From Macrophomina tecta (Eukaryota; Ascomycota; Dothideomycetes; Botryosphaeriales; Botryosphaeriaceae): a stretch of 64,000 nucleotides of DNA. Made by a program: the position numbers and the translations under genes. Each line of letters opens with the position of its first letter. The stretch's first letter is position 1. This document shows positions 21,471 to 32,914 of this stretch, piece after piece. The notes under the pieces are model-generated. The model saw nothing but the letters and a program-made list of their open reading frames with translations. It ran no database searches and was not told the DNA's origin. The stretch is from the NCBI GenBank assembly GCA_024180945.1, contig JAKSGN010000007.1, positions 620,001-684,000 of the forward strand. The letters are read 5' to 3'.

Positions 21471-24400
21471 TGTGGGTGAGGTGGCGGGATGATGTGGAGC
21501 GTCGAAAGGGGATGCGGGGAGCAATATATGGGTGGCTTTGATTTGCCTCTCCGGATGCTGGGGACCGCGGCGGATTGGCGTGCTATAGGAGGCGCAGCAG
21601 CTCTGCCGGATAGGCCGATCTTTCGACGGTAGCGTGACTGAGCGGTCCGAGGTAAGGCTGACGTCAAGGGCTCCGAGGTGCGACGGGAGCCGTTTCGATG
21701 TTTCGGCGTGCAGGCAGGCAGATCAACAGGAAAAGCTTGTCAAGCGTGGGTCGCGTAGCACAGCGGACGTGCAGTGGCACTGGGACGAGGCGGCGAGCTG
21801 TGGAATGGGCGGCACGTGGGCTCGAGCGTGGTCAGAATGCGGGCTGCGGCGCGGAATGGGGGCAGCGGAGCGGCGGGTAGGGGAGAGAAGATGAGGCCGT
21901 GATCTACCGTTCCCAGGCGAGGGCGTGCTGGCGGTGGGCGGCGGGCGTCTTTATTTATCCATGCAGCAGGCAGCCAGGCGGATTAGGTGTGCAGGGCGGG
22001 CGAGTCTGTGTGCCAGTGCCAGTGCGAGTGCCAGGTGCCAGGGCGCACGCCCAAGCTCCTCTGAAGCTTAGGCCGTCCGTGGAATGGCGCCCGCTTGTGC
22101 AGCGATGCGTCCCAGCCCACTCTGCCGGATCCTTGACCGCTGCGCCTCCCCTGCCCTCCGCCCAGCTGCCACCACAACGTGCGCGCCGGGCAGGCCTGGT
22201 TGGGCTGGCGATAGCCTTTAACGAGATGAAACAGGTGCCCCATGCGAGATGAGCGCTGCTCCGAAGCCAGCCTCTGTCTCACCCACGGCATGAAAGTCCT
22301 CGATGATCACCAAACAACCGAACCACTGCCTACGCGCGTTCGCCCACCAGCCCGCCTGCCCCGTTGGCTGCCCCCGAGGCACGCCTCTGTCCATCACTGC
22401 TCTCAGCCGGGCTAAACGGCACCTGTTGCTCCTTTGACGCGCCCTTCCGCATGCGGCAGCGCCCTGTTGCTCGCAAAAAAGAAAAAAAAAAACTTCTTTG
22501 GCCGATGCTCCACTGGACTGGGCGACTGTGGAACAGCGCGCGCAGCTCTGAGAAATCAAGGTCTCGAGTCGAATGAAACACGCGCCGCGAGCTGGCCTCC
22601 GGCTGGCCAGCCCTGCTGCCCAACCGCCCGCCAGCGCCAGCCCTGTGCGAGCCACCCGCAGTACGCATTTTATTGTCAGTGGTGTCGCGCGCAGCATCAT
22701 CATCATCGTCGTCACGTCGGCGCAACTGCGAGTAGCGGAGCGGAACTAGCAAGGTGCGGCGCCTCGGGGATGGGCGGGAACAGAGACAGGGAAGCGAGCG
22801 ACTCATGCCCGGGGCCGGGGGTGTGTTGTTCGTCGCCGGAGCGCTCTGCGCTCAGGCGTGTCTCTCGTTCTCGGTGTGACAGGAACGCCCTCCCGTCGCT
22901 TCTTTTTGCTTCCGTGCTCCCTATCAACCACCTGTTCTTTATTGACACCTATGAATAGGGATACGATGCGCCGGCGGGGAGGGGCTGGCCGCCCTCCATC
23001 GCTGCCATCAGTCGATCTGCCCGTCCGCATCACCTCACCTGAGTCGCTTTACTGACGGCCATCGCGACACGGCAGCTGCACGCTGCACCGCGGACCCTTT
23101 CGTAAGCACCCAGTTGGCGCGCCGTGTCGTACACGTAGGGCGGCCAAGGGTTCACCACGGCGGCGCTGAACAGTCACCTCTACCATGTGATGGTCGCTTG
23201 CCGCGTGGCTGCACAGTCAACACCAATGGGACACCGCCCCATCCGGCCTGCGAGCGCCACATCTCGCTGCACTGTGCACCCGCCAAGCCTACCCGCTCCG
23301 GGCCAAGCCCCAGTGTCCTGCCCCTTGGCGTCAGATCTCCGCATCCACCGTCCAGCCAGCGCCCAGCGGGCCTATCACGCGGTGAGCCACAATCACGGCT
23401 ACCCCCGTTGAAACCCTGGTCGGACTCAAACGGCCCCTATTGCCATTGCACGGCTTCGCTCCCGCGCCGAAAGAAAAGGGGACTGCCAGCGAACGAGGGA
23501 ACAGCAGGTAGGTGCGCGGCTGGTCTGCTGTCCGCCCTCCGGCGGTGGCCTTCGTCCGCGCACAGAGCCGCCGGGCAATTGCCGTTAGGGTTTGCCTGTG
23601 GAAAAGGAAAAAAAAGTTCTGGACCGAAGTGGAGCGGTCCGAGCAACACCGGTGTGAATCATCATGCTGTGGACCGGGAAGAGGGCTTCGAGAGCATGTG
23701 GCATGCAAGAAACGAGCAAAACTCCACAGCAGTGCCGCAAAGAGGGCTGCTAGCGGCCGCTGTGGAGCAGCTGCTTTTCCGGTCAACGGCGCTAAACAGC
23801 GGTACGAAGCGCCGTCGTAGGGCTTTCTACGCTGAATGGGGCCCACTTCTCGCGTGCTCGACCGCCGCTCCTCGCCGCCGCCGGCCAGCGGAAGAATTTC
23901 TGCGGGATGGCGACACACGCACGCCGACGATGGGCCGCCTCAACCGAAAACCGGGGGAAACGTGATCCATCTGCCTGACACGTACCTGCGCCCGCTTTTG
24001 CCAGCATAGGTGGTCGGCGGCAGTCGAGACAAGAGTAACAGCGGGGTCTTCAGGGAGCAGAGAATCGGGTCTCATGAGAGGGACGCCAGTGACCGATCAC
24101 CAGGTACCTGTTTCAGCAAGATGTCCAACGCTCCGAAGCCCACGACAAATAGCTACTGGGGAAGTTGTGATGACCTCCCCGTGCCGCTAGCGTCACGTTG
24201 GCTCTATCTGATACGCGCCGCGATGATCGATCTTTGGTGTCCACCACTTTCCCCTCACACATTATTGTATTGCCCGTCGACCTCCGGATTAGCGCTGTCC
24301 TCACTTCACGCACTGCTCCCTATGCAGCACCCTTGCACCAAAGTATGCTCTGCAACCGCTCGCCATTTCCGATCAGACAAGACGACCGGCAGCGGGCAGG

Positions 24401-27400
24401 CCACCCACAACGTCATTCCCCGCGTCCACCTTCTCCCTCCACGTCATTGTGAGCGGCGAAATATTGTCTTTTCCCGCCGGCATATCGCCAAAACCCCAAT
24501 TCCCCCACCTTCCACAAATCGCAAGCTCGTGCAAGCCCACAATCAACCCCTCCCATAGATTGAGTATGTGACAAGACGCTGAAGAAATGCCACAACCGAG
24601 CTGCCGCGAAGCCGCAGATGCCGCGCCGGCTCCACGGAGATCACCCACCTCCGCCCACAGATATGCCCTTCCCTCCTCCACTCGCAACGCGCAAGCCGCA
24701 ACTCTCCCCGCTTTTGGCCCCTCTCCGAATTTTCCCGTTATCGCCCTTCGCGGTCGATTGTCAGGTTGCAAAACATGCAGCAGCATGCAGGGCCCGCAAT
24801 TGGCAGCAGTGCGCAGGAGGCACCACCGGTGGCTGCGAGCGCCCAAGCCGCCTCTGCCGCGGGTTTTCTGGGCATCTTCTTGTCCAACGCCGAAGTCTTG
24901 TCCGTCTGACCAGAACCCGGTAACCGTGACCTGCCGAAGTTGGCGCTTCAATGACTGAAGCAAAAGCTGTCCCCCGTCTGTATTACATGTAGTTGGCAGT
25001 AAATGCTATGACCATGCAGGGTAGGGGTACGGCTGCACGGAACTCTTGAGACCCATGCACGGCACATTGGGCCAAGGAGTAGGCGTTCATGCGGGCTACC
25101 ATTCTCTCTTTCTGCTTCGTCAGCTATCTATTCAGCTTTACATGAAATCAAACTAGCCCAAGGTTTACCAGGTCATCTGACCGCAACAGTCGCGATAAAA
25201 GTCAAACAACAATAGCGCAGGCCAATGTCCCCTCCCCATCTTTGCGCCTACCGCGAGCCTGGATGTGCGGGGGCCGGCCTGATGGTCAGCAATCGCCCGT
25301 GGGAACCGAATCGGCCTAGAAGGCTGGCTGTTCGGCGATTCGCGATCATGCACGCATATCGGGGCGTAGCTGAAAGGAAACGTGTTGGTTGTTCTTGGTG
25401 ATGCGAGGCCTCCAGCATTAGTTTCAATTTCGCGGGTGTTGTCAGCCAACGAATTATCCCTTCCAGCCCCCGCATGCAGCAGCAATAATACCATGCAGCA
25501 GCTAAAAATTGCAACAACACAACCCTCGCCATTGATTCCTTCCGACGTAGCAGCGAGAGAGCAGCCCACTACCATTTCTCCTGCCGTATGGTCCTTGTTG
25601 GCTTCTCACAGAGCAGACCTGCCCCTTCGTCCTCTTTCGCTCACAACAGCGCGCCGGCGGCCAGGCCTCCACCCAGCCGCCCCGCAGCCCGCCCCCGCGG
25701 CCCCGCCATCTCAAGTCACATCAGCGCCAGAACACTGGGCTCGACGGCTTTGACTCGGCCATTACATACGACTTATTACTGCATGCAGACGAAAGTGCGC
25801 AGGCGCGATAGCCGGTGGCAACAGTGTCGCGTGAGATTGTCGAAGCCAAACGTCCAGCTCATCAGATGGACATTCCACCCTTACCCGCACCCTACGACAC
25901 ATGGTCCCCGAACCTTGAAAAAGGTGCACTTAGCGGCGGGAGGGAGGCCGGCAGATGCGCGCGCCTCCCCCAACGCCTGCTGGACTAGCGCAGCCGCTCT
26001 CCCCGCGAAAAGAAAGAAGGAAATTGTAATCAGGCGGGCGTGTGACTATCGCGTGACTCTTTCTTCACTTTCGCTTCATCTTTTCCCCTTGGCGCGGAGG
26101 AGCCATGAACGACGACGACGACGACGGGGCCGGCAGCTCGGGGTGATGCAGTCGGCTGTCGCGCGCGCGCTCTCTGGCTACCCGGCTACGTGCGGCATCG
26201 CCATCCTATCCCTTTCGTAACACAGCCCTCCGTACCGCGCCACCAAATCTCCCCCTCCACCGCACTACGCCAACTCTCTCGCCCTCTTACCAAGCAAGCC
26301 AAAGACCTACGGCGGAATGCCCCGGACGCCGAGCGGGGCGGAACCGCGGGACAAGCGCGTATCCGGTGTGAGACACAGCTTTTATCTCAGTTGATGATAT
26401 TGCAATCACCGACAGGAGGTGCTGCGCCGCCCCCTCGGATCTGCGCGGTAGTCGCCGGCAGTCCATCAACCCCGTCGGCTCGCTCGCCTGCTACTCAGGG
26501 TCCGGCGCTGGGCTCTTGCACGCGCGCCGCCGCCGAGCCTCCGGTTGCCCTTGGCCTTTTTTTCCCCAGCCGACCGAAGTTTGGTTGACGGGGGCGTGTC
26601 ACTTGGAAGTTCCGCGGGACCTCGGTGGAAGCGACGCTGTGCACATACCCGACGGGGGCCGCGGACCGGAGAGCCCGGGAAGCTACGGCTACCGACGCGG
26701 AACGACAAAAGCTACGGGTGAGAGGGTGCTGGCGGGGAGACCCCGGAGGACCAGTTTGTTGCTATTGTACAATGCTCTGGCATCGCGAGCCCCACCATAG
26801 AGGTCTTGAAGCTATTGCGGGTGGGTTGGGCTGGACAGGGCGCATGTCGAAACAGGAAGATATCACACGAGACCTTTGTCAAGGCCTCCCCGACGTCATC
26901 AACGCCGCTCCCGCGGTTCCCCTCACAGATGAAGATCTGCACTACCCGCACAAACAAGAGAAAAAAAAAAGCGCCTTAGGAATAAGCCGTTAAGAAAGAT
27001 AGTCAAGTTATGGCACTCGAAGAAAATCTATGACGCCAGCGAAAGGGACTTGAGGCTGTGCACGCCAGCCCACAACGGCGACTGATGAGACGCGATGAGC
27101 TACCCACCCGCACACTAAACGCCCGTCACTCGCCTCCGCCTGCACCTTTTTCTTGCGTCCGCGGCCTCTGTTGCCCAAATCCCCAGCCTATGAGTCATCC
27201 CAGACAAAAGTCTTTGCAAGTGGATTTTTGGTTTTTTAAACTTTTTGAGCTTGGCAGGCGGTGGGATCGCTTCGGTACGCACGGGGTAGCGGTGTGCGGA
27301 ATGGGACCCGTCGTGATAACGGGGTGAGACAGACGCGCTTAGGGCTGGGCTGAGCTGGATGTTACCGCTTGCCACGCGAGCGAGCGGGCGGACGTCATTT

Positions 27401-27822
27401 CCAAGGTCTTCTGGTGAGTAATACAATAGAGTTTCGGGCGGAGAGGCGCGCTGGGCGTTTTTGGCGCTTCTCTCTTTTTTTTTGAGATGGAGGCAAAGAT
27501 GACGGCGCCGAGAGGGGGGCTGTGCGGGATGGCGGCTCGTGGGCGGTACTTGGTGCTTCTGATGGAAACACGCTGGTGAGTCTGGGGATCGGGGCGGGAC
27601 GAGGAGTATGGTCTTGTTCAGTCAGCTTTTGCCGGAGTTTTAGATCTTGCGAGGGCGAGAAAAGGTTGTGTGGCTTGCGTGTGCAGACGCACGCGCATAC
27701 GCATACGATGCGACAGGCGAGGAGCTTGGGCCTGCATTTCGTTTGTCGTGTCAAAGGGCCACATCTCATAAGGCTGATTTGGCCTCATGTTGTCCCTAGC
27801 TCCCCGAGTCGTCACACTTTAA

Positions 27823-27941
27823 CAGGCACGGGCTTCCCAACAATCGTCAGTATTGGTAATGATGTTCGAGGGAGGAAGGATCGAGAAGTGTCGCCAGTGC
27901 CCTCATCAACCGTCAAATTTCACGGCAGGAAGCCCGTGCCA
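27823..27941. repeat. Possible small TTAA-flanked inverted-repeat element (MITE-like)
   Basis: A 13-bp perfect inverted repeat (GGCACGGGCTTCC at 27825-27837 and its complement at 27928-27940) encloses about 90 bp of non-coding DNA. TTAA occurs directly outside both ends (27819-27822 and 27942-27945), as target duplications of piggyBac-type elements do. One copy only is visible here, so mobility is inference. Confidence 0.35.
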
Positions 27942-28007
27942 TTAAGGCTCCACTAGGGTATATGGGAGTGCGAAGTTCATCGGGGTCCCTATAGTGCTTA
28001 TAGGTGA

Positions 28008-28027
28008 GGGGGGGGGGGGGGGGGGGG
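28008..28027 (+). repeat. G20 homopolymer
   Basis: Twenty consecutive G, 28 bp outside the left end of the Fot1-like element. Prone to slippage and sequencing error, and able in principle to form a G-quadruplex. Confidence 0.9.
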
Positions 28028-28055
28028 CTGGGCTTAGCGATTTGTCATTAGATTA

Positions 28056-28109
28056 ACGTGTTTCACCACCGAGCCGTCCAAACCACCGAGCCGTCCACTT
28101 CCTCACCAA
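28056..28109 (+). repeat. Left terminal inverted repeat of the Fot1-like element
   Basis: 54 bp, identical to the complement of 29855-29908. The inner part is a tandem pair of CCACCGAGCCGTCCA units, a likely transposase-binding arrangement. Confidence 0.95.
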
Positions 28110-28177
28110 CATCACACTTTGAACTCAAGTTATTCAACACAACACAAAAATTTCAATAAACTAGTAGCGATCCTAGA

Positions 28178-29827
28178 TTACTCAGTACCTGTTACCTCCT
28201 CTGTACAAGTCCGTCTGTTGTGCCCGGTCTTGCCGCAGTTCCCACAGCGCCGTTGAGCCCCCTGCGCGCCCTCTGCGCGAGCCTTCTTAGAGGGCTGTTC
28301 GCTGCCCTCTGCCCCCCCAGCGCCCTGAGGATTAGATAGCTGACCGCCGTCTACCATTGTTAGCGTGCCCCGATTCTGTACGTACTTTCTTTTACGCTGT
28401 TTCTTCTTGTTTGCGGCCTCTGTGGCCCTTTGAAGGGCAGAGAGTTCGTCGCGTACTAACACAGCAGAGTGCACCATGAATGACGCGCCTTTTACGAGCG
28501 ATTGAAGCGATCCACGCGCCTCTGTAGGTGAGGAGCTGCAATACTGCCTTATCTGCTGATAAAGTAGCCTTGATTGGGCCTCTAATTCGCGCATATTGCT
28601 GGGCGTTTTGGATTCCCATGGGACAGCCTCTGGTGCAGGCGGTGTAGGCGTACGAAGCCTGACATCAACCTTCGATAACACAACCTGCGGGTCGAGCGGC
28701 ACCAAGCCAGCTCCTCGGAAGCTTGCACAGATATTCTCCTTTGTGAACACCTTGTAATAAGCCGCCTTGTACGCCTGTATAAAGGCTGGTTTGTCGATTT
28801 TTGTGGCCATCAAGCGCGCCAAGCCTGAGATCTAAGAGCGGTACGCCCGCTTTAACGGCGAGAAAATGCCCACATCAAGCGGCTGCAGGAGGTGCGACGA
28901 ATGCGACGGCATACAGACGGTAATAATCTTCTCCTCCTTGCACAGATCCTAGAACTCAATTAAGTTATAGCTCTCGTGGCCGTCGATTATGAGCAGCCGG
29001 TACACCCCCACAGTACGCGACTTTATATGCGCGTTAAAGTGCTCTAACCACTTCACTCCAAGCTCATTTATCGTCCAGCCGTTGGCGCTGACAGCAACAA
29101 CCCAGTCCTCCATGCCAGAGGTGTCTTCGTACCAAGTGTTAATGTGGTTCTTGCCGGCGAAGATCGTAAAGGGTGGGATCGTCCAACCGAGCGCGCTAAT
29201 CGCGTTAATAACTAAAGTCCACTCGCGATTGCCTGGCTAGATAAATTTTCGTTTTCCGCGCCTTTCAGAGCCTGTAATAACTAGCAGAGAGCCTATTACG
29301 CCCATCATAAAGCCAGTTTCATCAAAGTTGTACGTATCCTCGTCTAGGATACCGTACTTCTCCTTCACAGAGCGAACGAGGTCGAACTACCGCTCGATAA
29401 CCACTGGGTCCTCGTTTAAGGCTCGCTGGCGATCGTACGCGCGAGTCCAGCACGTTTTGAGCTCATCTCTGCGGCTGATGAACCTGTCTGGCTAGTTCTT
29501 GCCCACGGTACCCCCGTCGCGCTCTGCCAGCAATTTGTTGGCCATATCACGTAGTATATCCTTGGAGGGCGGAAACCCTCTCGAATCCAGGTCCAGTATA
29601 CGCTCGACAATCGCGCCTTCTTCATGTTTGGTAAGCTTCTTGCCGTTAGGCACAGCTTCTACGCGTGGTATGGCACCTGCGCGTCGGTCGCGTACGGTTG
29701 ATCGGGGAGCAAGGTACTCGCGACAGGTAGCTCTTTCGCTGTGCGACGCGTGGGTATCAATAGATTGGATAGCAAGGTTAATATACTGAGTTTTCTGGGA
29801 TGATTTCATAGCGTTGTGGTGATGCAT
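28178..29827 (-). pseudogene. Fot1/pogo-type transposase with five RIP-like TAG stops
   Basis: A single 549-codon frame runs from ATG 29827 to the stop at 28178 with no frameshift, interrupted only by TAG at 29492-29494, 29387-29389, 29237-29239, 28949-28951 and 28832-28834. Context suggests Trp or Gln codons became TAG, each a CpA-to-TpA change on one strand, the signature of RIP. Domains in order: N-terminal helix-turn-helix region; DDE nuclease with YNFDETGFMMG, LLIIDGHESYN and LLQPLDVGIFSPLKRAY; a basic tail; and a C-terminal CX2CX4HX4C zinc knuckle (CGNCGKTGHNRRTC). The element cannot move by itself but could be mobilised in trans, as its ends are intact. Confidence 0.93.
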
Positions 29828-29854
29828 CGTGTTGAGTTTTCATCCGATGCGTTT

Positions 29855-29908
29855 TTGGTGAGGAAGTGGACGGCTCGGTGGTTTGGACGGCTCGGTGGTG
29901 AAACACGT
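29855..29908 (-). repeat. Right terminal inverted repeat of the Fot1-like element
   Basis: 54 bp, exact complement of the left terminal repeat, ending at the TA duplication 29909-29910. Confidence 0.95.
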
Positions 29909-29910
29909 TA

Positions 29911-30323
29911 CTGCTTTAGGAAGTGTGTTGCCAGCTGCTTTTTACGGCCCAATTCTTTCATCCCCACCGCTGGAAAAATTTGGCAAGGCGGAGATCTTTT
30001 TCAAAATAGAAACTTGCCTCTTGAATTGACGGCAATATCCTATCGTAAATCGTTCGACCGACATTAGGGGCATTCCACGATTTTATGTGCTTGCTATTGA
30101 ACTAGACACCGCGAAAGCTTTGTGAATGGACGTATGAGTTGACACGATGCATTCTCGTATACTTTCAACATGCAATACAAAGTTGTTGACATGTGACGCA
30201 TTATAATAAAACTATGCTGCCAGTCCCTGCCATACACAGAGGCTTTTAGTACGGGTGTGCAACAAGGGCGTAAAATGGCGGTGGGAAAATAACTGGGTTT
30301 AAATTGCTGATACAGTCTTACAT
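29911..30323. other. Intergenic region between the transposon and the HOM6 3' end
   Basis: 413 bp, AT-richer than the surroundings. It contains the HOM6 3' flank, with an ATTATAATAAAA stretch near 30201 (plus strand). No gene seen. Confidence 0.4.
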
Positions 30324-31561
30324 CTACCGGATCAGACGGATAACCTTGATCAGGTCACCAGACACACCCATAGCCGTGACATCACCGCCAGCGCCAGCGC
30401 CCTGGATGATTAGCGGGTTGCTGCCATAGCGCTTGGTGTAGAAGTTAATGATATTATCACTACCCTTGAGCGCAGCGATGGGGTGGGAGAGATCGAACCT
30501 ATGGATTGTTAGTGACATGCATTAGGTGAACTCAGAAGAGGGGGCACTTACTTCTCCAAGCCAACCTTAACGGACTTCGACGCCACATCAATGCTGCCGA
30601 CGAACCTGACGACCTTGCCCTCCTTAGCAGCCTCTTCCTTGAGCTTGTCCATCTCACCATCGAACTGCGGCAGCTTCTCCAAGAACTCGTCGCCGCTCGA
30701 CACGCTCTCGAGCTCCTTAGGGATCAGACTCTGGACGGGGAAGCTAGTAGGGCTCTCGACGGGCAGACCAGACAGACGGGCGAGGATGGTCAGTTTCCGC
30801 GCAACATCCAGACCGTTCAGGTCGTCGCGCGGATCCGGTTCGGTGTAGCCCAGCTCCTTCGCCTTCTTGACCTCAGCTGAGAAGGCGCCGCCGCCGCCGC
30901 CGACGGGCATGAAGCTGTTGAAGAGAAAGGACATGGTGCCGGAGAAGACGCCTTCGATCTTGGTCACCTCGTCCCCTGTCTCGACGAGCTCCTTGAGCGT
31001 CGAGATGACGGGCAGGCCGGCGCCGACGCTGCTCTCATGGAAGACATAGCCACCGGAGCCGGTACCGTTGCCGGCGGCGCCGTAAATGGCTTGCCAGAGG
31101 GCATAGGAGGACGAGAAAGCCTTCTTGTTGGGTGTGACGATGCTGATGCCCTTCTTGAGGAAGAGCGGGTAGGCGTCGGCGAGGTCTTGGTTGGAGGTGT
31201 TGTCGACGAGGATGACCTTGCTCGGGGCGGCACCCAGGTAGTCGGCGATCTGCTGAGGGTTGAGAGCGGGGGTATTGGAGGCCGCGAGGTCACTCTCCCA
31301 GCTGGTCAGGCTCAGAGAGCGGTAGTCGGGGCTATTGAGGACCTTGCTGCTGCGGGCGAGCAAGATCAAGGAAAGGTACGTCGGGGCGGTAGGAGACTGG
31401 GAGAAACGAGGAGCAATGGCCTGAAGCTGGTTAAGGAAGCATTTTCCAACACCACCGGTACCTGGACGAAGGGGTCAGAGCGGACGAACGGGAGACGGAA
31501 GGGTAGTGGGGCGGGGGTACGCACCGACGACTGCAATGAAGACTTGACGCGGAGGAGACAT
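30324..31561 (-). CDS. HOM6: Homoserine dehydrogenase
   Basis: Reduces aspartate semialdehyde to homoserine with NAD(P)H, the branch point to threonine, methionine and isoleucine (family knowledge). Three exons, 31561-31525, 31461-30552 and 30498-30324, give 373 residues, the usual fungal length. The first junction rebuilds the Rossmann loop VVGTGGVGKCFLNQL. Further signatures are TPNKKAFSSSYALWQ, VGAGLPVISTLKEL, GVFSGTMSFLFNSF, GYTEPDPRDDLNGLDVARK and the C-terminal IIQGAGAGGDVTAMGVSGD. The second intron contains CACTAAC as branch site. A Gly run (PVGGGGGAF) is local. It is divergent from the CCDC174-like gene. Confidence 0.96.
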
Positions 31562-31870
31562 TGTGGCTGCAACTGACGATTTCTGAGGTGGCAATTGAAG
31601 AGAATGAGGCCTGGGTAGTTGAGAAAGAAGACTTTGAGGAGGTCCTAGGTCAATGGCGTCAGGTGGATGGTGGGTTGCGGTGACTCGGCGGGGGAGCTGT
31701 GACAGAATTCACCAGCGGGCCCCGCTGTCGTCAGGGATTGTGCGACAAGCCCTGGCCGAAGTTCGGAGCGGGAGAGCGACGCCTCTCCGCCGCCAACTCT
31801 CAGCCCTGTGGCCGCATCACCAGCTACGCCGCATCCGCTCGCCATCTACCCACCGCTTCCCGCCGTCACG
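31562..31870. promoter_or_regulatory. Divergent promoter of HOM6 and the CCDC174-like gene
   Basis: 309 bp between two ATG codons pointing apart. Near 31690 there is TGACTCGGCG; TGACTC is the core recognised by Gcn4/CpcA-type bZIP activators of amino-acid synthesis genes, which would suit HOM6. That assignment is inference from one core site. Confidence 0.45.
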
Positions 31871-32914
31871 ATGGCTTCAAATAAGGACGCCTCACTTTAC
31901 GGCATACCGCGGCCCAAGAAGGCGGCTGACAAGGAACTCACCTCCTCCACCAACCTCGCTTTCGCATCGCAGCTATCCTCGCTCATCTCCGCCGGTTCCT
32001 CATCCTCGAAGCCCTCCTCCACCGGTCGACCGCGTCCCAAGAATAAGGATGATATCTTCAGCGTACACAATAAGAACGTCCGCAAGCGCGCCCTCCAAGA
32101 TCTTGACGACACCGATTTCACACAACGGCACAGCACATCCAGCGAAGCCCTCGACGAAGCAACATGGAAGCGCTCAAAACGGAAGATGGAAGAGAAAGCG
32201 CGCCTTTACGCTGCCATGAAGCGGGGCGATGTGGAAGATAACGATGAACGCTACGCTGTCGACTTCGATCGCAAGTGGGCTGAGAAGCATGATGCTGGCG
32301 AGTTGGATACCTCGTCCGACGAGGATGCCGGAAGCGAGCCCGAGGAGCTGGTCGAGTACGTGGACGAGTTCGGCAGGACAAGGAAGGGCACAAAAGCAGA
32401 CGTTGCAAGGGAGGAGCGCCGTAAGAAGTTAATGATGGATGAGCCGGACCGCTTCACTGCTAGACCAGCTATGCCGGCGAACGTTATCTACGGAGACACG
32501 ATCCAGACGGCCGCCTTCAACCCAGACGAGACTATTGCGGAAAAGATGGCAGAGCTCGCATCCAAGCGGGAGGATACTCCACCGAAGGATACTCACTTTG
32601 ATGGAAACGCTGAGATTAGGAATAAGGGCACGGGATACTTCCGCTTTTCGCAGGACGAGGAAGAACGAAAGAGACAGATGGAGGCATTGGAGCAAGAGCG
32701 GTCAGAAACTGAGCGCAAAAGAGCGGAAAGGGAAAAGAAGAGGGAAGATCGGAAGAGAGAAGTCGAGGAGAGGCGGAAGGCTCTCAAGGAAAAGAGGTCC
32801 AAGGCGCAGGCGGATAAATTCCTCGAAGGTCTCATGGGTGAGCTGGGCGAGCAAGCTGAGGAGTCTCAGGCTACCACGAAGGATGTGGAGTTAGCAGGAA
32901 CCAGCGCCGCCTGA
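31871..32914 (+). CDS. CCDC174-like nuclear coiled-coil protein
   Basis: Single exon, 347 residues, from ATG 31871 (CACGATGGC). It has a lysine-rich N-terminus (YGIPRPKKAADKE), then KNVRKRALQDLDDTDF, a region with WKRSKRKMEEKARLYAAMKR, an acidic DTSSDEDAGSEPEELVEY patch and the family hallmark YVDEFGRTR. A second half contains GTGYFRFSQDEEERKRQMEA and a long Glu/Arg/Lys coiled coil (about residues 265-325). The family is linked to RNA splicing or the exon-junction complex in animals; a nuclear RNA role here is inferred. No intron needed. Confidence 0.82.
   Translation: MASNKDASLYGIPRPKKAADKELTSSTNLAFASQLSSLISAGSSSSKPSSTGRPRPKNKDDIFSVHNKNVRKRALQDLDDTDFTQRHSTSSEALDEATWKRSKRKMEEKARLYAAMKRGDVEDNDERYAVDFDRKWAEKHDAGELDTSSDEDAGSEPEELVEYVDEFGRTRKGTKADVAREERRKKLMMDEPDRFTARPAMPANVIYGDTIQTAAFNPDETIAEKMAELASKREDTPPKDTHFDGNAEIRNKGTGYFRFSQDEEERKRQMEALEQERSETERKRAEREKKREDRKREVEERRKALKEKRSKAQADKFLEGLMGELGEQAEESQATTKDVELAGTSAA

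Larger units (their letters stand above)
21471..28055. other. 6.6-kb GC-rich gene desert between the Cys-rich gene and the Fot1-like element
   Basis: No supported gene on either strand. Open frames of 60-280 codons are frequent on both strands but overlap one another and show no domain or clean splice structure. The first few hundred bp upstream of 21470 must hold the promoter and leader of the Cys-rich gene. A possible TTAA-flanked inverted-repeat element and a G20 run lie at the far end and are listed separately. Confidence 0.4.
28056..29908 (-). mobile_element. Complete pogo/Fot1-type DNA transposon, inactivated
   Basis: 1853-bp element with perfect 54-bp terminal inverted repeats (28056-28109 and 29855-29908), both starting ACGTGTTTCACC, flanked by a TA duplication (28054-28055 and 29909-29910). 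Each terminal repeat contains two tandem copies of a CCACCGAGCCGTCCA unit. One transposase frame fills the interior on the minus strand. Length, TA target and protein motifs match the Fot1/Pot2 branch of the pogo family (family knowledge). It sits 0.4 kb past the 3' end of HOM6 and marks the border between the gene-poor region and the next gene block. Confidence 0.95.

Noticed and set aside
24373..24963. 196-codon open frame on the minus strand
   Set aside because: No domain, composition follows the local GC bias, and the plus strand is open over the same stretch.
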